NCBI RefSeq assembly: GCF_003284725.1
Contig: NZ_PGTO01000004.1
Span: 124,001-188,000 of the forward strand
Origin: Paramagnetospirillum kuznetsovii
GTDB taxonomy: Bacteria > Pseudomonadota > Alphaproteobacteria > Rhodospirillales > Magnetospirillaceae
Direction: 5' to 3'
Length of the DNA stretch: 64,000 nucleotides
The notes under the pieces are model-generated. The model worked only from the letters and a program-made list of their open reading frames with translations. It searched no databases and was not told where the DNA came from. Positions within the stretch are counted from its first letter, which is position 1, and every line of letters starts with the position of its first letter. Positions 37,634-46,211 of this stretch are shown piece by piece. The translations under genes and the position numbers were made by a program.

Positions 37634-38178
37634 TTAAGGTCGAGACGCCGCCGGAATTCTCCCGTCCACTCCTGGTTGACGCCCTGCCGGCCAAGATAAG
37701 CCGCCAGTCCATCGAGGCCGATTCCGACGAACGCGCCGCCATCGCAACGCGATTGGATTTGGTCGAGATCAAGTCGCTGAGCGCCAAGATATCGCTAGAG
37801 CCCTTGGGCCGTACCGGCCTGATCCGCGTCAATGGCCGGTTGACGGCCGAGGTGGTGCAGACCTGCTGCGTCACCCTGGCACCCATTGCCGCCGTGATCG
37901 AGGATGAATTCCAGCTGACTTTCGGCCCCCCTGAAGCGGAACTGGATGAAGCGGAGGAAATAGAGGTATCATGGGATGGAGAGGATCCGCCCGATCCCAT
38001 TACCGACGGCGCCATTGATATCGGCGAACTGGTGGTGGAACATCTGGCCCTCGCATTGGACCCGTTTCCGAGGGCTCCCGATGCGGCGTTCGAGCCGCCG
38101 CCGGAGCCCGAGGACACTTCCGAGGCGAAGCCAAATCCCTTCGCCGTCCTGGCTGCCTTGCGCCAGAAAAAGGAGTGA
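37630..38178 (+). CDS. DUF177 (YceD) family protein
   Basis: 182 residues. TCCVTLAPIAAVIEDEFQLT and the acidic ELDEAEEIEVSWDGEDPPDP followed by GAIDIGELVVEHLALALDPF are the YceD/DUF177 pattern. YceD is linked to 23S rRNA processing in plants and bacteria and typically lies just before rpmF, as here. The C-terminal EPPPEPEDTSEAKPNPFAVL is also typical. It overlaps the chaperone gene (ATGA) and is followed by rpmF after 103 bases. Confidence 0.88.
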   Translation: MIKVETPPEFSRPLLVDALPAKISRQSIEADSDERAAIATRLDLVEIKSLSAKISLEPLGRTGLIRVNGRLTAEVVQTCCVTLAPIAAVIEDEFQLTFGPPEAELDEAEEIEVSWDGEDPPDPITDGAIDIGELVVEHLALALDPFPRAPDAAFEPPPEPEDTSEAKPNPFAVLAALRQKKE

Positions 38179-38281
38179 TGGCGTTAAAAAGATGGGTGGG
38201 GGAAAGCATCCCCTTGCTCTGGCCGGTCTTTTTGGCTAATAAACCACCCTTTCCCATCATGGGTCGAAGTGAGTATACGAA

Positions 38282-38464
38282 ATGGCTGTCCCCAAGAAGA
38301 AGACCTCCAAGTCCAAGCGCAACATGCGCCGGTCGCATCATGCGCTGGTCAATGTGGTCGGCGCCGAGTGCCCGAACTGCGGCGAAGTGAAGCTGCCTCA
38401 TCACGTCTGTGGGGCCTGCGGGCACTACGATGGTCGCGAAGTGGTCGCCCAGGCCGAAGCCTGA
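38282..38464 (+). CDS. rpmF: 50S ribosomal protein L32
   Basis: 60-residue ribosomal protein of the large subunit. [20 protein letters not shown] is the standard start. The zinc-binding cysteines are in [18 protein letters not shown], so this is the Cys-containing form. It stands between the DUF177 gene and plsX as in many bacteria. Confidence 0.97.
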   Translation: MAVPKKKTSKSKRNMRRSHHALVNVVGAECPNCGEVKLPHHVCGACGHYDGREVVAQAEA

Positions 38465-38498
38465 TCGCCTCGAAGCCTAAGCAGGGGAGGGCGGGCCG

Positions 38499-39554
38499 GT
38501 GAGTGTTGCCGTCACCATTTCCATTGATGCCATGGGGGGCGATGCCGCTCCCGGTATCGTCGTGGAAGGGGTGCGCATGGCTCATGAGCGCCTGCCCCAT
38601 GTTCGCTACCTTCTGTTCGGCGATGCCGCCCAGATCGATCCGCTGCTGGCGCGCCATCCCGAGATCAAGGGTGTTTGCACGGTTCATCACACCGATGAGA
38701 CCGTGTCCAACGACGCCAAGCCCAGCCTTGTCCTGCGGCAAGGGCGCCGGTCCAGCATGTGGCTGGCCGTCGATGCTGTCCACAAGGGCGCGGCGGCGGG
38801 CGTGGTCTCGGCGGGTAATACCGGCGCGCTGATGGCGGTGTCGAAATTCGTGCTGCGCATGCTGCCCGGCATCGACCGTCCCGCCATCGCGGGGCTGTTT
38901 CCGACCATCAAGGGCGAGACGCTGATGCTCGACCTTGGCGCCAATGTGGACTGCAACTCCAACAATCTGGTGGAGTTCGCGGTGATGGGCGAGGTCTATG
39001 CCCGCGCCGTGCTGGGCTTGGAAAAGCCCACCGTCGGCCTGCTGAACGTCGGCTCCGAGGATATGAAGGGCAATGACGCCGTCAAGGCCGCCGCCGCCGC
39101 GTTGCGCGACAGCCATCTGCCCATCAGCTTCTACGGCTTCGTCGAGGGCAACGACATCTGCGGCGGCACGGTGGATGTGGTGGTCACCGACGGGTTCACC
39201 GGCAATATCGCGCTGAAGACCGCCGAGGGCACCGTGCGGCTGTACTCCACCTTGCTGAAGGAGGGCTTCAACAGCTCGCTGCCGGCCAAGCTGGGCTATC
39301 TGTTCGCCCGCCACGCCATCAATAAGGTCAAGGTGCGGACCGATCCGCGCCGCTATAACGGCGCCATGTTCCTGGGATTGAACGGAATCGCGGTCAAGAG
39401 CCATGGTGGCACCGATGCCTTCGGCTTCGCCAACGCCATCGGCGTCGCGGTCGAGTTGGTGACACACGGTTACAACGAGCGCATCCGCAAGGAATTCGAT
39501 CGCTTGAAGCCCCCCGAGACCTCGGCCTCGCAACTTGCTGCCGGAACACGGTGA
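38499..39554 (+). CDS. plsX: Phosphate acyltransferase PlsX
   Basis: Converts acyl-ACP to acyl-phosphate, the first substrate of phospholipid synthesis in the PlsX/PlsY pathway. 351 residues. [20 protein letters not shown], then [19 protein letters not shown] and [20 protein letters not shown] are standard. The start is GTG with GGGGAGGG upstream. It lies 34 bases after rpmF and four bases before fabH, a well-known fatty acid and phospholipid operon. Confidence 0.96.
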   Translation: MSVAVTISIDAMGGDAAPGIVVEGVRMAHERLPHVRYLLFGDAAQIDPLLARHPEIKGVCTVHHTDETVSNDAKPSLVLRQGRRSSMWLAVDAVHKGAAAGVVSAGNTGALMAVSKFVLRMLPGIDRPAIAGLFPTIKGETLMLDLGANVDCNSNNLVEFAVMGEVYARAVLGLEKPTVGLLNVGSEDMKGNDAVKAAAAALRDSHLPISFYGFVEGNDICGGTVDVVVTDGFTGNIALKTAEGTVRLYSTLLKEGFNSSLPAKLGYLFARHAINKVKVRTDPRRYNGAMFLGLNGIAVKSHGGTDAFGFANAIGVAVELVTHGYNERIRKEFDRLKPPETSASQLAAGTR

Positions 39555-39558
39555 ACCG

Positions 39559-40533
39559 ATGATTGTTCGTTCACAGATTATCGGTTGTGGCAGCTATTTG
39601 CCCGCTCGCCTGGTCTCCAACGCCGAACTCGCCGCCAAGGTCGACACCTCGGACGAGTGGATCGTCGAGCGCAGCGGCATCCGCCAGCGCCATATCGCCG
39701 CCGAGGGCGAACTGACCTCGGATCTGGCCTTCAATGCCGCCTCGCGTGCCCTGGAAGCCGCCGGTATCTCCGGCTCATCGGTGGATCTGATCGTGCTGGC
39801 GACCGCCACCCCGGACAATACCTTTCCCGCCACCGCCACCAAGGTGCAGCGTCGAATCGGCATGAAGCACGGCTTCGCCTTCGACGTGCAGGCGGTCTGT
39901 TCCGGCTTCGTCTATGCGCTGTCCATCGCCGACAGTTTCATCCGCAACGGTCAGGTACAGACCGCGCTGGTGATCGGCGCCGAAACCTTCTCGCGCATCC
40001 TCGATTGGAACGACCGCACCACCAGCGTGCTGTTCGGCGACGGCGCCGGGGCGGTTGTGCTGCGGGCCAATCGGGGCAAGGGGTCCAGCCAGGATCGCGG
40101 CATCCTGTCGACCCATCTGCATTCCGACGGCACCCATCATGACCTGCTCTATGTGGACGGCGGGCCGTCCAGCACCCAGACCGTCGGCCATCTCCGCATG
40201 GAGGGCCGCGAGGTCTTTCGCCACGCGGTGATCAATCTGGCCGCCGTGGTGGGCGAGGCCCTGGCGGCCAACGATCTGAAGGCATCGGATATCGACTGGG
40301 TGGTGCCGCATCAGGCCAATCGGCGGATCATTGAAGGCACCGCCAAGAAGCTGGGCTTCCCCATGGAGCGCATGGTGATGACGGTGGACCGTCATGCCAA
40401 TACCTCGGCGGCCTCTATTCCGCTGGCGCTGACCGAAGCGGTCGGCGATGGGCGCGTCAAGCCCGGACAATTGGTGCTGCTGGAAGCCATGGGTGGCGGA
40501 TTTACCTGGGGTTCCGCCCTGGTTCGGATGTAA
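39559..40533 (+). CDS. fabH: 3-oxoacyl-ACP synthase III (KAS III)
   Basis: Starts fatty acid synthesis by condensing acetyl-CoA with malonyl-ACP. 324 residues. The catalytic triad is seen as Cys in [10 protein letters not shown], His in [11 protein letters not shown] and Asn in [15 protein letters not shown]. The N-terminus [20 protein letters not shown] is standard. The frame is open 24 bases upstream but the ATG at 39559 fits best. It follows plsX directly. Confidence 0.97.
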   Translation: MIVRSQIIGCGSYLPARLVSNAELAAKVDTSDEWIVERSGIRQRHIAAEGELTSDLAFNAASRALEAAGISGSSVDLIVLATATPDNTFPATATKVQRRIGMKHGFAFDVQAVCSGFVYALSIADSFIRNGQVQTALVIGAETFSRILDWNDRTTSVLFGDGAGAVVLRANRGKGSSQDRGILSTHLHSDGTHHDLLYVDGGPSSTQTVGHLRMEGREVFRHAVINLAAVVGEALAANDLKASDIDWVVPHQANRRIIEGTAKKLGFPMERMVMTVDRHANTSAASIPLALTEAVGDGRVKPGQLVLLEAMGGGFTWGSALVRM

Positions 40534-40582
40534 TCATCCTTCCTGCATATGTGCTGCAACGCCGCGTCGCATCCCTTTGATA

Positions 40583-40611
40583 TTGACGGTTTTCGCGTGA
40601 CGCGTTAGGGT
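40583..40611 (+). promoter_or_regulatory. Possible sigma-70 promoter of ihfA
   Basis: TTGACG at 40583-40588 and TAGGGT at 40606-40611 are separated by 17 bases, 38 bases before the ihfA start. The -10 is weak, so this is a moderate candidate. Confidence 0.35.
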
Positions 40612-40649
40612 CGCTCGATTATGGGTGGCTGCAGTCGATGCGGGGCGGT

Positions 40650-40970
40650 ATGAGCGAGAAAACTATCACACGTGCGCAATTGAGCGAAGCCGTCTACCAG
40701 GAGGTCGGGCTGTCGCGCAATGAATCCGCCGATCTGCTGGAAGCCGTGCTGGGCGAAATTTCCGGCGCCCTGGGCAAGGGCCAGACCGTGAAGATCTCGT
40801 CCTTCGGCAGCTTTTCGGTCCGCTCCAAGGGCCAGCGCATCGGCCGTAATCCCAAGACTGGCGAGGAAGTGCCGATCCTGCCGCGCCGGGTTCTGGTGTT
40901 CCGTCCATCCCAACTGCTGAAGAAACGCATCAATGACGGACATGCCACCGGGCGCGGCGGCAAGAAATGA
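40650..40970 (+). CDS. ihfA: Integration host factor subunit alpha
   Basis: Sequence-specific DNA-bending protein (with IhfB) in replication, recombination and sigma-54 promoters. 106 residues. [20 protein letters not shown] and the signature [20 protein letters not shown] are the HU/IHF family. An ATG four codons earlier (MRGG-) is possible; [10 protein letters not shown] at 40650 matches the family better. NtrC-type activation, seen in this window, often uses IHF. It overlaps the MerR gene by four bases. Confidence 0.95.
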   Translation: MSEKTITRAQLSEAVYQEVGLSRNESADLLEAVLGEISGALGKGQTVKISSFGSFSVRSKGQRIGRNPKTGEEVPILPRRVLVFRPSQLLKKRINDGHATGRGGKK

Positions 40971-41524
40971 ACATCGAGGACGGCGAGCTTTCCTCCGTCC
41001 GCCGTAACGGAAAGTCCGAGGCGGCTTTCCGAACCATCAGTGAAGTCGCCGACGAACTGGACGTGCCGCAGCATGTGCTGCGGTTCTGGGAGGGCAAGTT
41101 CCCTCAGGTCAAGCCGCTGAAGCGCGGCGGCGGCCGCCGCTACTACCGTCCCGACGATGTGGCGCTGCTGCGGCGCATCCGCGATCTGCTCTATAGCGAA
41201 GGCTATACCATCAAGGGCGTCCAGAAGCTGCTGAAGGAAGGCGGGGCTGGGATTCCGGCATCATCCGGCCGCGACGGCGCGCCTTCGTCACGTGCCGCGG
41301 AGCAGGAGCTGGAACTCGGTCTCCATATCCATGATCCCGACCCGCCCGATTCGTATCCGTTGCCAACGGTGGCGGACGAGTGCGGGGTCGTTGAGGTCTT
41401 GGATCGGGGCGTTCCCACCCACGACGGCGGGGAAACCTCGGGGCTGAGCCGGTCGCTTCGCCGTGAATTGGAAGATCTCCTGACCGAGTTGGAGCAAATG
41501 CGTTCGCTGTTGCAGCCAAGGTAA
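40967..41524 (+). CDS. MerR family transcriptional regulator
   Basis: 185 residues. The helix-turn-helix and wing are in [20 protein letters not shown], then [20 protein letters not shown] and [20 protein letters not shown]. The remainder is a linker and short C-terminal helix without metal-binding cysteines, so the effector is unknown. Regulators of this sort next to ihfA are usual in alphaproteobacteria. Start overlaps ihfA (ATGA). The 134-base gap that follows contains the tRNA promoter. Confidence 0.9.
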   Translation: MNIEDGELSSVRRNGKSEAAFRTISEVADELDVPQHVLRFWEGKFPQVKPLKRGGGRRYYRPDDVALLRRIRDLLYSEGYTIKGVQKLLKEGGAGIPASSGRDGAPSSRAAEQELELGLHIHDPDPPDSYPLPTVADECGVVEVLDRGVPTHDGGETSGLSRSLRRELEDLLTELEQMRSLLQPR

Positions 41525-41532
41525 GTTCGCGG

Positions 41533-41561
41533 TTGCAAGCCTGGGGCGGCCTGACTATAGT
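41533..41561 (+). promoter_or_regulatory. Sigma-70-like promoter of tRNA-Pro
   Basis: TTGCAA at 41533-41538 and TATAGT at 41556-41561, spaced by 17 bases. Transcription from here would produce about 90 bases of leader before the tRNA. The leader holds a short stem (CCCGGC / GCCGGG, near 41573-41591). Confidence 0.55.
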
Positions 41562-41658
41562 GCGCCCCTCTCCCGGCACACCCCGCCGGGTTACTTCCCC
41601 CTCCCGGTCCGGAAAACGGCCTGGGATCACGGAATTCGGCGGAGCAATCCGCCACGGT

Positions 41659-41735
41659 CGGAGCGTAGCGCAGCCCGGTAGCGCATCAGTCTGGGGGACT
41701 GGGGGTCGCAGGTTCGAATCCTGTCGCTCCGACCA
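41659..41735 (+). tRNA. tRNA-Pro (anticodon GGG)
   Basis: Seventy-seven bases with the CCA end encoded. The acceptor arm pairs CGGAGCG with CGCTCCG; the D arm is GCGC-AGCCCGGTA-GCGC; the anticodon loop reads CTGGGGG with the anticodon GGG; the T arm is GCAGG-TTCGAAT-CCTGT. It reads proline codon CCC (and CCU by wobble), used often in this GC-rich genome. A strong terminator follows. Confidence 0.97.
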
Positions 41736-41748
41736 ATCTTTTCAAGGG

Positions 41749-41780
41749 AATCGCCGCCTTACGGGCGGCGATTTCTTTTT
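41749..41780 (+). terminator. Intrinsic terminator after tRNA-Pro
   Basis: Stem AATCGCCGCC / GGCGGCGATT around a five-base loop, followed by TCTTTTTC. It ends within one base of the 3' end of the leftward unknown gene. Confidence 0.85.
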
Positions 41781-42913
41781 CAGGATATGGATGCGTCCGT
41801 ACCGAGGAATTCCGCGATGAAAATCGTTCCGGCACTGGCGCGGGTTACCTGGGTCAGGAACTCTTCATCCACCTTCGCCATGTTGAAGTGGCACAAGATG
41901 GCGATGAACTCGCCCAGGCGGCCGGGCAGGGCGGGGAATAGGTCGGTGACGGCATCCATCATGGCGCCGTCGCGCGTGCGGTCCTGGTAGGAACGGCGTT
42001 CCAGTTCCTGTTCATAGATATCGGACAGCATCGACCAGCGTTCGTCCAGTTCCGGTCGAAGGTCCGACAGCAGTCGTCCGAACAGGTTGATGAGGTCGCC
42101 GCCGATCTTGGCCATGGCATAGCGGGGTGGATCTGTGGGCGCCAACTGTTTGCGGATGACCTTGAGGGCGGCCGGCGCCACCGTCTTGCCGGTCTTGTCG
42201 TCGCGCTTCGGTTTGAATTCGTTCCATGCGTCACGCCAGGTGGACAACAGGCGATCGGCCAGTCCTTCGCCTTCGGCGACGATGGTCCAGAACTCCTCGG
42301 TGCTGACGCGGCGCCATTGCCGCCCATGTTCCAACGCGCCGACGAACCGCTGGTTCTTCATCATGGTGGGCGCGATATGTTCGGTTATGACGGAAGCGAA
42401 ACGCTCGTCGAAGTCCGGCGACAGCAGGAAGGGCGGCAACCGATCCCGCCGAACGGTCTTGGTCCGCCGATGAAAGAACGTGGTGACGTGGCGGACCCGA
42501 TAGACCAGGGACGCCGCCAACAGTTCGGCGAAACCATCGTGACGGGTGGGCAGCGGCGGCGAGGAATCGCCGTCCTCCGCTTCCTCGGCTTCCTCGGCCG
42601 CCCGCGTCTCGGCGGCGGCTTGGCCCATGGCGGCGGCGCGCGAGGGGCGGCTTTGGATGGAGATCTGGACCACCTGTCGGCAGAAGTCGCGGATTTCCGC
42701 CAAGTCGGCATCATGACGGGTGGCGAAGAAACCGTCGATGGCCGCCTTGGTCTTGCCCAGCAAGGGCTGGTCCTCGTCACGGCGAAGCAACTGTTCCACC
42801 ACCCAATCGATGCGGCGATTGAGTTCGGCGGCGCTGTCGAACCGGTCGAATTCCGCCCCCAGGGCATGGACCAAGTCTGCGATCGCGCTGTTCTGCGAGG
42901 AGGTATCGGGCAT
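41780..42913 (-). CDS. Protein of unknown function (377 residues, charged, helical)
   Basis: No family recognised. The protein is soluble-looking, without signal peptide or membrane helix, rich in Arg, Asp, Glu and Ala and largely helical. The N-terminal part (ADLVHALGAEFDRFDSAAEL) and the middle (TRHDGFAELLAASLVYRVRH) look globular. A region near residues 115-130 is an acidic linker (AEEAEEAEDGDSSPPLP). The C-terminus (ELERRSYQDRTRDGAMMDAV) contains a charged helix. It is a single gene with its own promoter region. Codon use fits the chromosome. Its position beside a tRNA is noted, but no mobile-element features are present. Confidence 0.72.
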   Translation of the reverse strand: MPDTSSQNSAIADLVHALGAEFDRFDSAAELNRRIDWVVEQLLRRDEDQPLLGKTKAAIDGFFATRHDADLAEIRDFCRQVVQISIQSRPSRAAAMGQAAAETRAAEEAEEAEDGDSSPPLPTRHDGFAELLAASLVYRVRHVTTFFHRRTKTVRRDRLPPFLLSPDFDERFASVITEHIAPTMMKNQRFVGALEHGRQWRRVSTEEFWTIVAEGEGLADRLLSTWRDAWNEFKPKRDDKTGKTVAPAALKVIRKQLAPTDPPRYAMAKIGGDLINLFGRLLSDLRPELDERWSMLSDIYEQELERRSYQDRTRDGAMMDAVTDLFPALPGRLGEFIAILCHFNMAKVDEEFLTQVTRASAGTIFIAEFLGTDASIS

Positions 42914-42987
42914 CTGTATCCTAAGGGTCTTGCTCGCCGGAATGTAGCACAGCCCAAGGATGCGATGCGGCTCTTTATCGCGCTATA

Positions 42988-43134
42988 TCAGTCGGCCATA
43001 AGGCTGGTGAGTCCGATGATGCTCCAGCCGACCACGGTGCCGACGATGACAAACAGGGAAAATGCCAGGGCGGCCACGCCGACGACGCGCTTGATCAGGC
43101 ATTTGGGGGCAGCGCAGGTTTGGGCATCCATCAT
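42988..43134 (-). CDS. Small membrane protein (48 residues)
   Basis: Short open frame beginning with ATG ATG and ending TGA. The product starts MMDAQTCAAPKCLIKRVVGV with two cysteines five residues apart, followed by a single hydrophobic helix (AALAFSLFVIVGTVVGWSII) and a short tail GLTSLMAD. It is preceded by GAGCCC. A Cys-containing N-terminus on a one-helix protein suggests a small inner-membrane protein. I know of no function. The neighbours are a 377-residue unknown gene (same strand, downstream) and a DHOD-like gene. Confidence 0.5.
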   Translation of the reverse strand: MMDAQTCAAPKCLIKRVVGVAALAFSLFVIVGTVVGWSIIGLTSLMAD

Positions 43135-43213
43135 GGGCTCCTATGTCGTTCGTCTGGGGTAGACTATCTCCGTGACTTTCGTCAAATGCAAGACTCGGAC
43201 TGCATCCGCCCAC

Positions 43214-43249
43214 GAAAAAAGGGCCCGACCGCCGAGCGGCCGGGCCCTT
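43214..43249 (-). terminator. Intrinsic terminator of the DHOD-like gene
   Basis: On the minus strand a GC-rich stem (AAGGGCCCGGCCG / CGGTCGGGCCCTT) is followed by a run of T, 18 bases after the stop of the dihydroorotate dehydrogenase-like gene. Confidence 0.85.
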
Positions 43250-43267
43250 GCGGCGATGGGAAGCGAA

Positions 43268-44257
43268 TCAGGCGTTGTAGGCGCCGCTGCGCAGGATCCG
43301 GATATAGTTGACGCGGTCGAAGGCGGCGACATCCTTGACGGCGCCCCGGCTCATACGGCCACGGATATCGGACAGCTTCTCTACCTCGCGGGATTTGAGG
43401 TCGGCGACCAGACCGTCGTGCAGGGTCTTCATATAGCCGACGCCGTGGCGCATCAGGGCCGAGGTGGTCATGACCACGTCGGCACCGACGAACAGGTATT
43501 TGACCACCTCGACGGCGGTCTGCACGCCGGTGCTGGCGGCGATGGAGCCCTTGATATTGCCGGCCAGGGCGGCGATCCACAGTAGGGGCAGGCGAATCTC
43601 GCCCTTATGGCTGAGCTTGAGATCGCGCACCAGCGACAATTCATCCAGGTCGATATCGGGCTGATAGAAGCGGTTGAACAGGACGAAACCATCGGCTCCG
43701 GCCTGATCCAGCGTCTTGACCATATGGCCGAGCGAGCTGAAATAAGGGCTGAGCTTCATGGAGACCGGGATCGAAACGGCTTTCTTGACGCCGGTCAGAA
43801 TCTCCACATAACGCGCTTCGACGTCGGCGCCGCTTAAGGCAAGGTCGGTGGCGAGGAAATAGACGTTGAGTTCGATGGCGCTGGCGCCAGCCTCTTCCAT
43901 CTGCTTGGCGTAGTCGATCCAGCCGGTCCTCGAGGTACCGTTCAGGCTGCCGATCACCGGGATATCCACCGCCTCGCGGGCCTTGCGGATCAGGTCCAGG
44001 TAATTCTTCGGCCCCACATTCTCGCTCATATGGGCGGGGAAGTAGGAAAATGCCTCGGAATTGCCCTCGGCGATCAGGCGTTCCATCTCGTCGATTTCGT
44101 TCTCGATGTCTTCTTGGAAGATGGACGGCAGGACGATGGCCGCGGCGCCGCAATCTTCCAGCTTTCGCACATTGCCGATGTCGAGGGCCAGCGGCGAGGC
44201 GGAGACCACCAGGGGATTCTTGAGGGTCAGGCCGAGATAGCGGGTGGACATATCCAT
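43268..44257 (-). CDS. Dihydroorotate dehydrogenase-like FMN protein
   Basis: 329 residues of the class 1 DHOD-like TIM-barrel family. TRYLGLTLKNPLVVSASPLA, DIPVIGSLNGTSRTGWIDYA and the glycine-rich phosphate-binding end (AASTGVQTAVEVVKYLFVGA) fit FMN binding. The catalytic block that should read like ELNISCPN is here IELNVYFLATDLALSG, without the Cys or Ser base, so dihydroorotate oxidation is doubtful. Similar proteins occur beside pyruvate-ferredoxin oxidoreductase genes in other bacteria, but none is here. Start could also be two codons later. A terminator follows. Confidence 0.82.
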   Translation of the reverse strand: MDMSTRYLGLTLKNPLVVSASPLALDIGNVRKLEDCGAAAIVLPSIFQEDIENEIDEMERLIAEGNSEAFSYFPAHMSENVGPKNYLDLIRKAREAVDIPVIGSLNGTSRTGWIDYAKQMEEAGASAIELNVYFLATDLALSGADVEARYVEILTGVKKAVSIPVSMKLSPYFSSLGHMVKTLDQAGADGFVLFNRFYQPDIDLDELSLVRDLKLSHKGEIRLPLLWIAALAGNIKGSIAASTGVQTAVEVVKYLFVGADVVMTTSALMRHGVGYMKTLHDGLVADLKSREVEKLSDIRGRMSRGAVKDVAAFDRVNYIRILRSGAYNA

Positions 44258-44403
44258 GGAGCGATCCTCTCATTCGTCGGTCATGCGCCGACCATTTCAT
44301 AAGGCTAACTTGGGCGCGCCCGACAGGCAAGTCGCCCTGCATCGACAAGCACCAACTTAACCATTATGGTTGCCGCCGCCTTGGCACGGATAGAGCAAGT
44401 CCT

Positions 44404-45525
44404 ATGACCGCATCGGCCCGTCGCCACCTTTGGCTGGCCCTCAGTCCGCATGGCTTCGGACATGCCGCCATGACCTCGCCGGTCATTGCCGCCCTGCGCC
44501 GACGCTGTCCCGATCTCCGCCTGACCATTCAGACCGGGGCCATTATGGCGCCCGAGTTCCTGCGCAGCCGCTATGGCGATGATTTCACCCTGGTGGCGGA
44601 TATCCCCGATTTCGGTCTGCGCATGCGGTCCTCGGTGGAGATCGATCTGGATGCCTCGGCGGAGGGGTACCGGCGCCTGCACGCCCATTGGCCCGAGGTG
44701 GTCGAGCGCGAGGCCGAACGGCTGCGCCGGGCCGCCCCCGATTTGGTCCTGGCCAATATCCCTTATGTCACCGTCGCCGCCGCCGCCCTGGCCGGTATTC
44801 CGGTGGTGGCGATGAGTTCGCTGCAATGGGCCGATATGTATCGCCATTACCTCTCAGACCGGCCGGAGGCGGCGACCATCCTCGGCCAGATGGTGGAGGC
44901 CTATGACAGCGCCGACCTCTTCTTGCGGGTGACGCCCGCCATGGAGATGCCAAGCCTTGCCCGCATTCGTGATATCGGTCCGGTGGGAGTCTGCGGCCAG
45001 AACCGCAGGAACGAGGTTGGCCGTGCTCTGGGCTGCAGTGCTGACCGGCGGGTGGGGTTGATCGCCTTTGGCGGCATCGACCACGAATTTAACCTTGGAC
45101 GCTTTCCCAAATTGGCGGGATGGAGTTGGCTGACCACCCTGGACAGTCCCGAAGATCGGGGTGATATCCGGCCGTGGCGTGCCGCCGGGATGGCGTATGT
45201 CGACATGGCGGCTTCGGTGGATGTGATTATCACCAAGCCGGGTTACGGTACCTTCGTCGAGGCCGCCATGGCCGGAATTCCGGTGCTCTATCTGGAACGG
45301 GAGGATTGGCCGGAATGCCCCCATTTGGACGACTGGTTGAAATCCAATGGCCGCGCCCTGGCGGTGACGGAGGCCGATTTGGTGGGCTCACGCCTCGAGG
45401 AACAACTGCGAAAGTTGTTTTCATTGAAAAAACAAGATGTTGCCTTGCCCCGGGGAAATGAAGAAGCGGCAAGCCTTTTGGCGGCTATGCTGGATGACCG
45501 CGCCATGATCTGCGAACGCAGTTGA
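44404..45525 (+). CDS. GT-B fold glycosyltransferase-like protein (MurG/UDP-glycosyltransferase style)
   Basis: 373 residues. HLWLALSPHGFGHAAMTSPV is the N-terminal glycine/His turn of MurG-like enzymes, and PGYGTFVEAAMAGIPVLYLE (preceded by VDVIITK) is the nucleotide-sugar-binding C-terminal motif. No signal peptide or membrane helix. The acceptor and donor are unknown; cell envelope glycolipids or polysaccharides are likely. It may be transcribed alone: the 146-base gap upstream is divergent with the DHOD-like gene, and a structured region follows before cutA. Confidence 0.78.
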   Translation: MTASARRHLWLALSPHGFGHAAMTSPVIAALRRRCPDLRLTIQTGAIMAPEFLRSRYGDDFTLVADIPDFGLRMRSSVEIDLDASAEGYRRLHAHWPEVVEREAERLRRAAPDLVLANIPYVTVAAAALAGIPVVAMSSLQWADMYRHYLSDRPEAATILGQMVEAYDSADLFLRVTPAMEMPSLARIRDIGPVGVCGQNRRNEVGRALGCSADRRVGLIAFGGIDHEFNLGRFPKLAGWSWLTTLDSPEDRGDIRPWRAAGMAYVDMAASVDVIITKPGYGTFVEAAMAGIPVLYLEREDWPECPHLDDWLKSNGRALAVTEADLVGSRLEEQLRKLFSLKKQDVALPRGNEEAASLLAAMLDDRAMICERS

Positions 45526-45625
45526 AAAATCGGAAATTTGTCACGACGGGGTATCGAAATCCGTTCACGGAATTATTATCTCTGTGACGTCGGTTGGCCG
45601 TGCCGTGGTACGCGACCGCTGAGGC

Positions 45626-45718
45626 GCCGCTGGTCAACTCCTCTTCCGGCGGCTGCCGATCCAGACTAAGCGGGGCGGCTTTTCGTGCGACAGAGCTGCT
45701 CCGCTTTTCTTGTGTTTT
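45626..45718 (+). ncRNA. Candidate small RNA or attenuating leader before cutA
   Basis: Hairpin 1 (45626-45653) pairs GCCGCTGG with CCGGCGGC (one G-U) around the loop TCAACTCCTCTT, which is complementary to Shine-Dalgarno sequences. Hairpin 2 (45668-45706) pairs AAGCGGGGCGGC with GCTGCTCCGCTT (two G-U pairs) and is followed by TTCTTGTGTTTT, as in an intrinsic terminator. The two hairpins in order resemble small RNAs with anti-SD loops (the CCUCC-motif or cuckoo type of alphaproteobacteria). It could instead be an attenuator of cutA, whose ribosome site (AGAGG, GGGGG) starts 15 bases downstream. Hfq, a likely partner, is encoded at 57.8 kb. Confidence 0.4.
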
Positions 45719-45732
45719 CAGGGGGATAGAGG

Positions 45733-46071
45733 ATGGATCGCAGTCTGATCTACATTGCCGCGCCTGACCGAGACGCCGCCTTGGCCCTGGCCCGCGCCCT
45801 GGTGGAGGCCCGTCTGGTGGCCTGCGCCAATGTGATGGACGGCGCCACCTCGCTGTACTGGTGGGACGGCAAGATCGCCGAGGACTCCGAAGTGGTGATG
45901 ATCTGCAAGACCAGGACGGCTCTGGTCGAGGCGGTGGTCGCCAAGGTCAAGGAACTGCATTCCTATGACTGCCCCTGCGTGGTGGCCCTGCCCATAACCG
46001 GCGGAAATCCGGCGTTTCTGGACTGGATCGGGGCGGAATGTCTTCCAGGCAAGAATTTTAGCCACAGATAA
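45733..46071 (+). CDS. cutA: Divalent cation tolerance protein CutA
   Basis: 112-residue CutA1 trimer-forming protein, implicated in copper and other metal tolerance though the molecular role is debated. SLIYIAAPDRDAALALARAL, CANVMDGATSLYWWDGKIAE and SYDCPCVVALPITGGNPAFL are the family blocks. The last residues (KNFSHR) and the TAA stop are supplied by an ATCTGTG-type repeat that begins at 46061, so the natural C-terminus may have been altered. Confidence 0.92.
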   Translation: MDRSLIYIAAPDRDAALALARALVEARLVACANVMDGATSLYWWDGKIAEDSEVVMICKTRTALVEAVVAKVKELHSYDCPCVVALPITGGNPAFLDWIGAECLPGKNFSHR

Positions 46072-46129
46072 ACACAGATGAATTTCTTATCTGTGTCCCG
46101 CGTAGCGGGAATCTGTGTTCATCTGTGGC
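46061..46129. repeat. ATCTGTG-type inverted repeat at the cutA 3' end
   Basis: Left arm 46061-46079 (GCCACAGATAAACACAGAT) and right arm 46111-46129 are reverse complements at 18 of 19 positions. A nested TCCCGC-GTA-GCGGGA hairpin lies at 46096-46110. The cutA stop codon falls in the left arm. It may double as a transcript end. Confidence 0.8.
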
Positions 46130-46176
46130 CGACTTTCGTCCTATCCGCCTGAATGTCCATTGGCCTTAAATGCTCG

Positions 46177-46202
46177 CCATTCCCGCGAAAGCGGGCATGA
46201 CG
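46177..46202. repeat. REP-like palindrome, single copy
   Basis: ATTCCCGC-GAAA-GCGGGCAT followed by GACGG. Same stem and GAAA loop as the left unit at 7823-7851. Lies between the ATCTGTG repeat and ispDF. Confidence 0.75.
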
Positions 46203-46211
46203 GACTGATTT

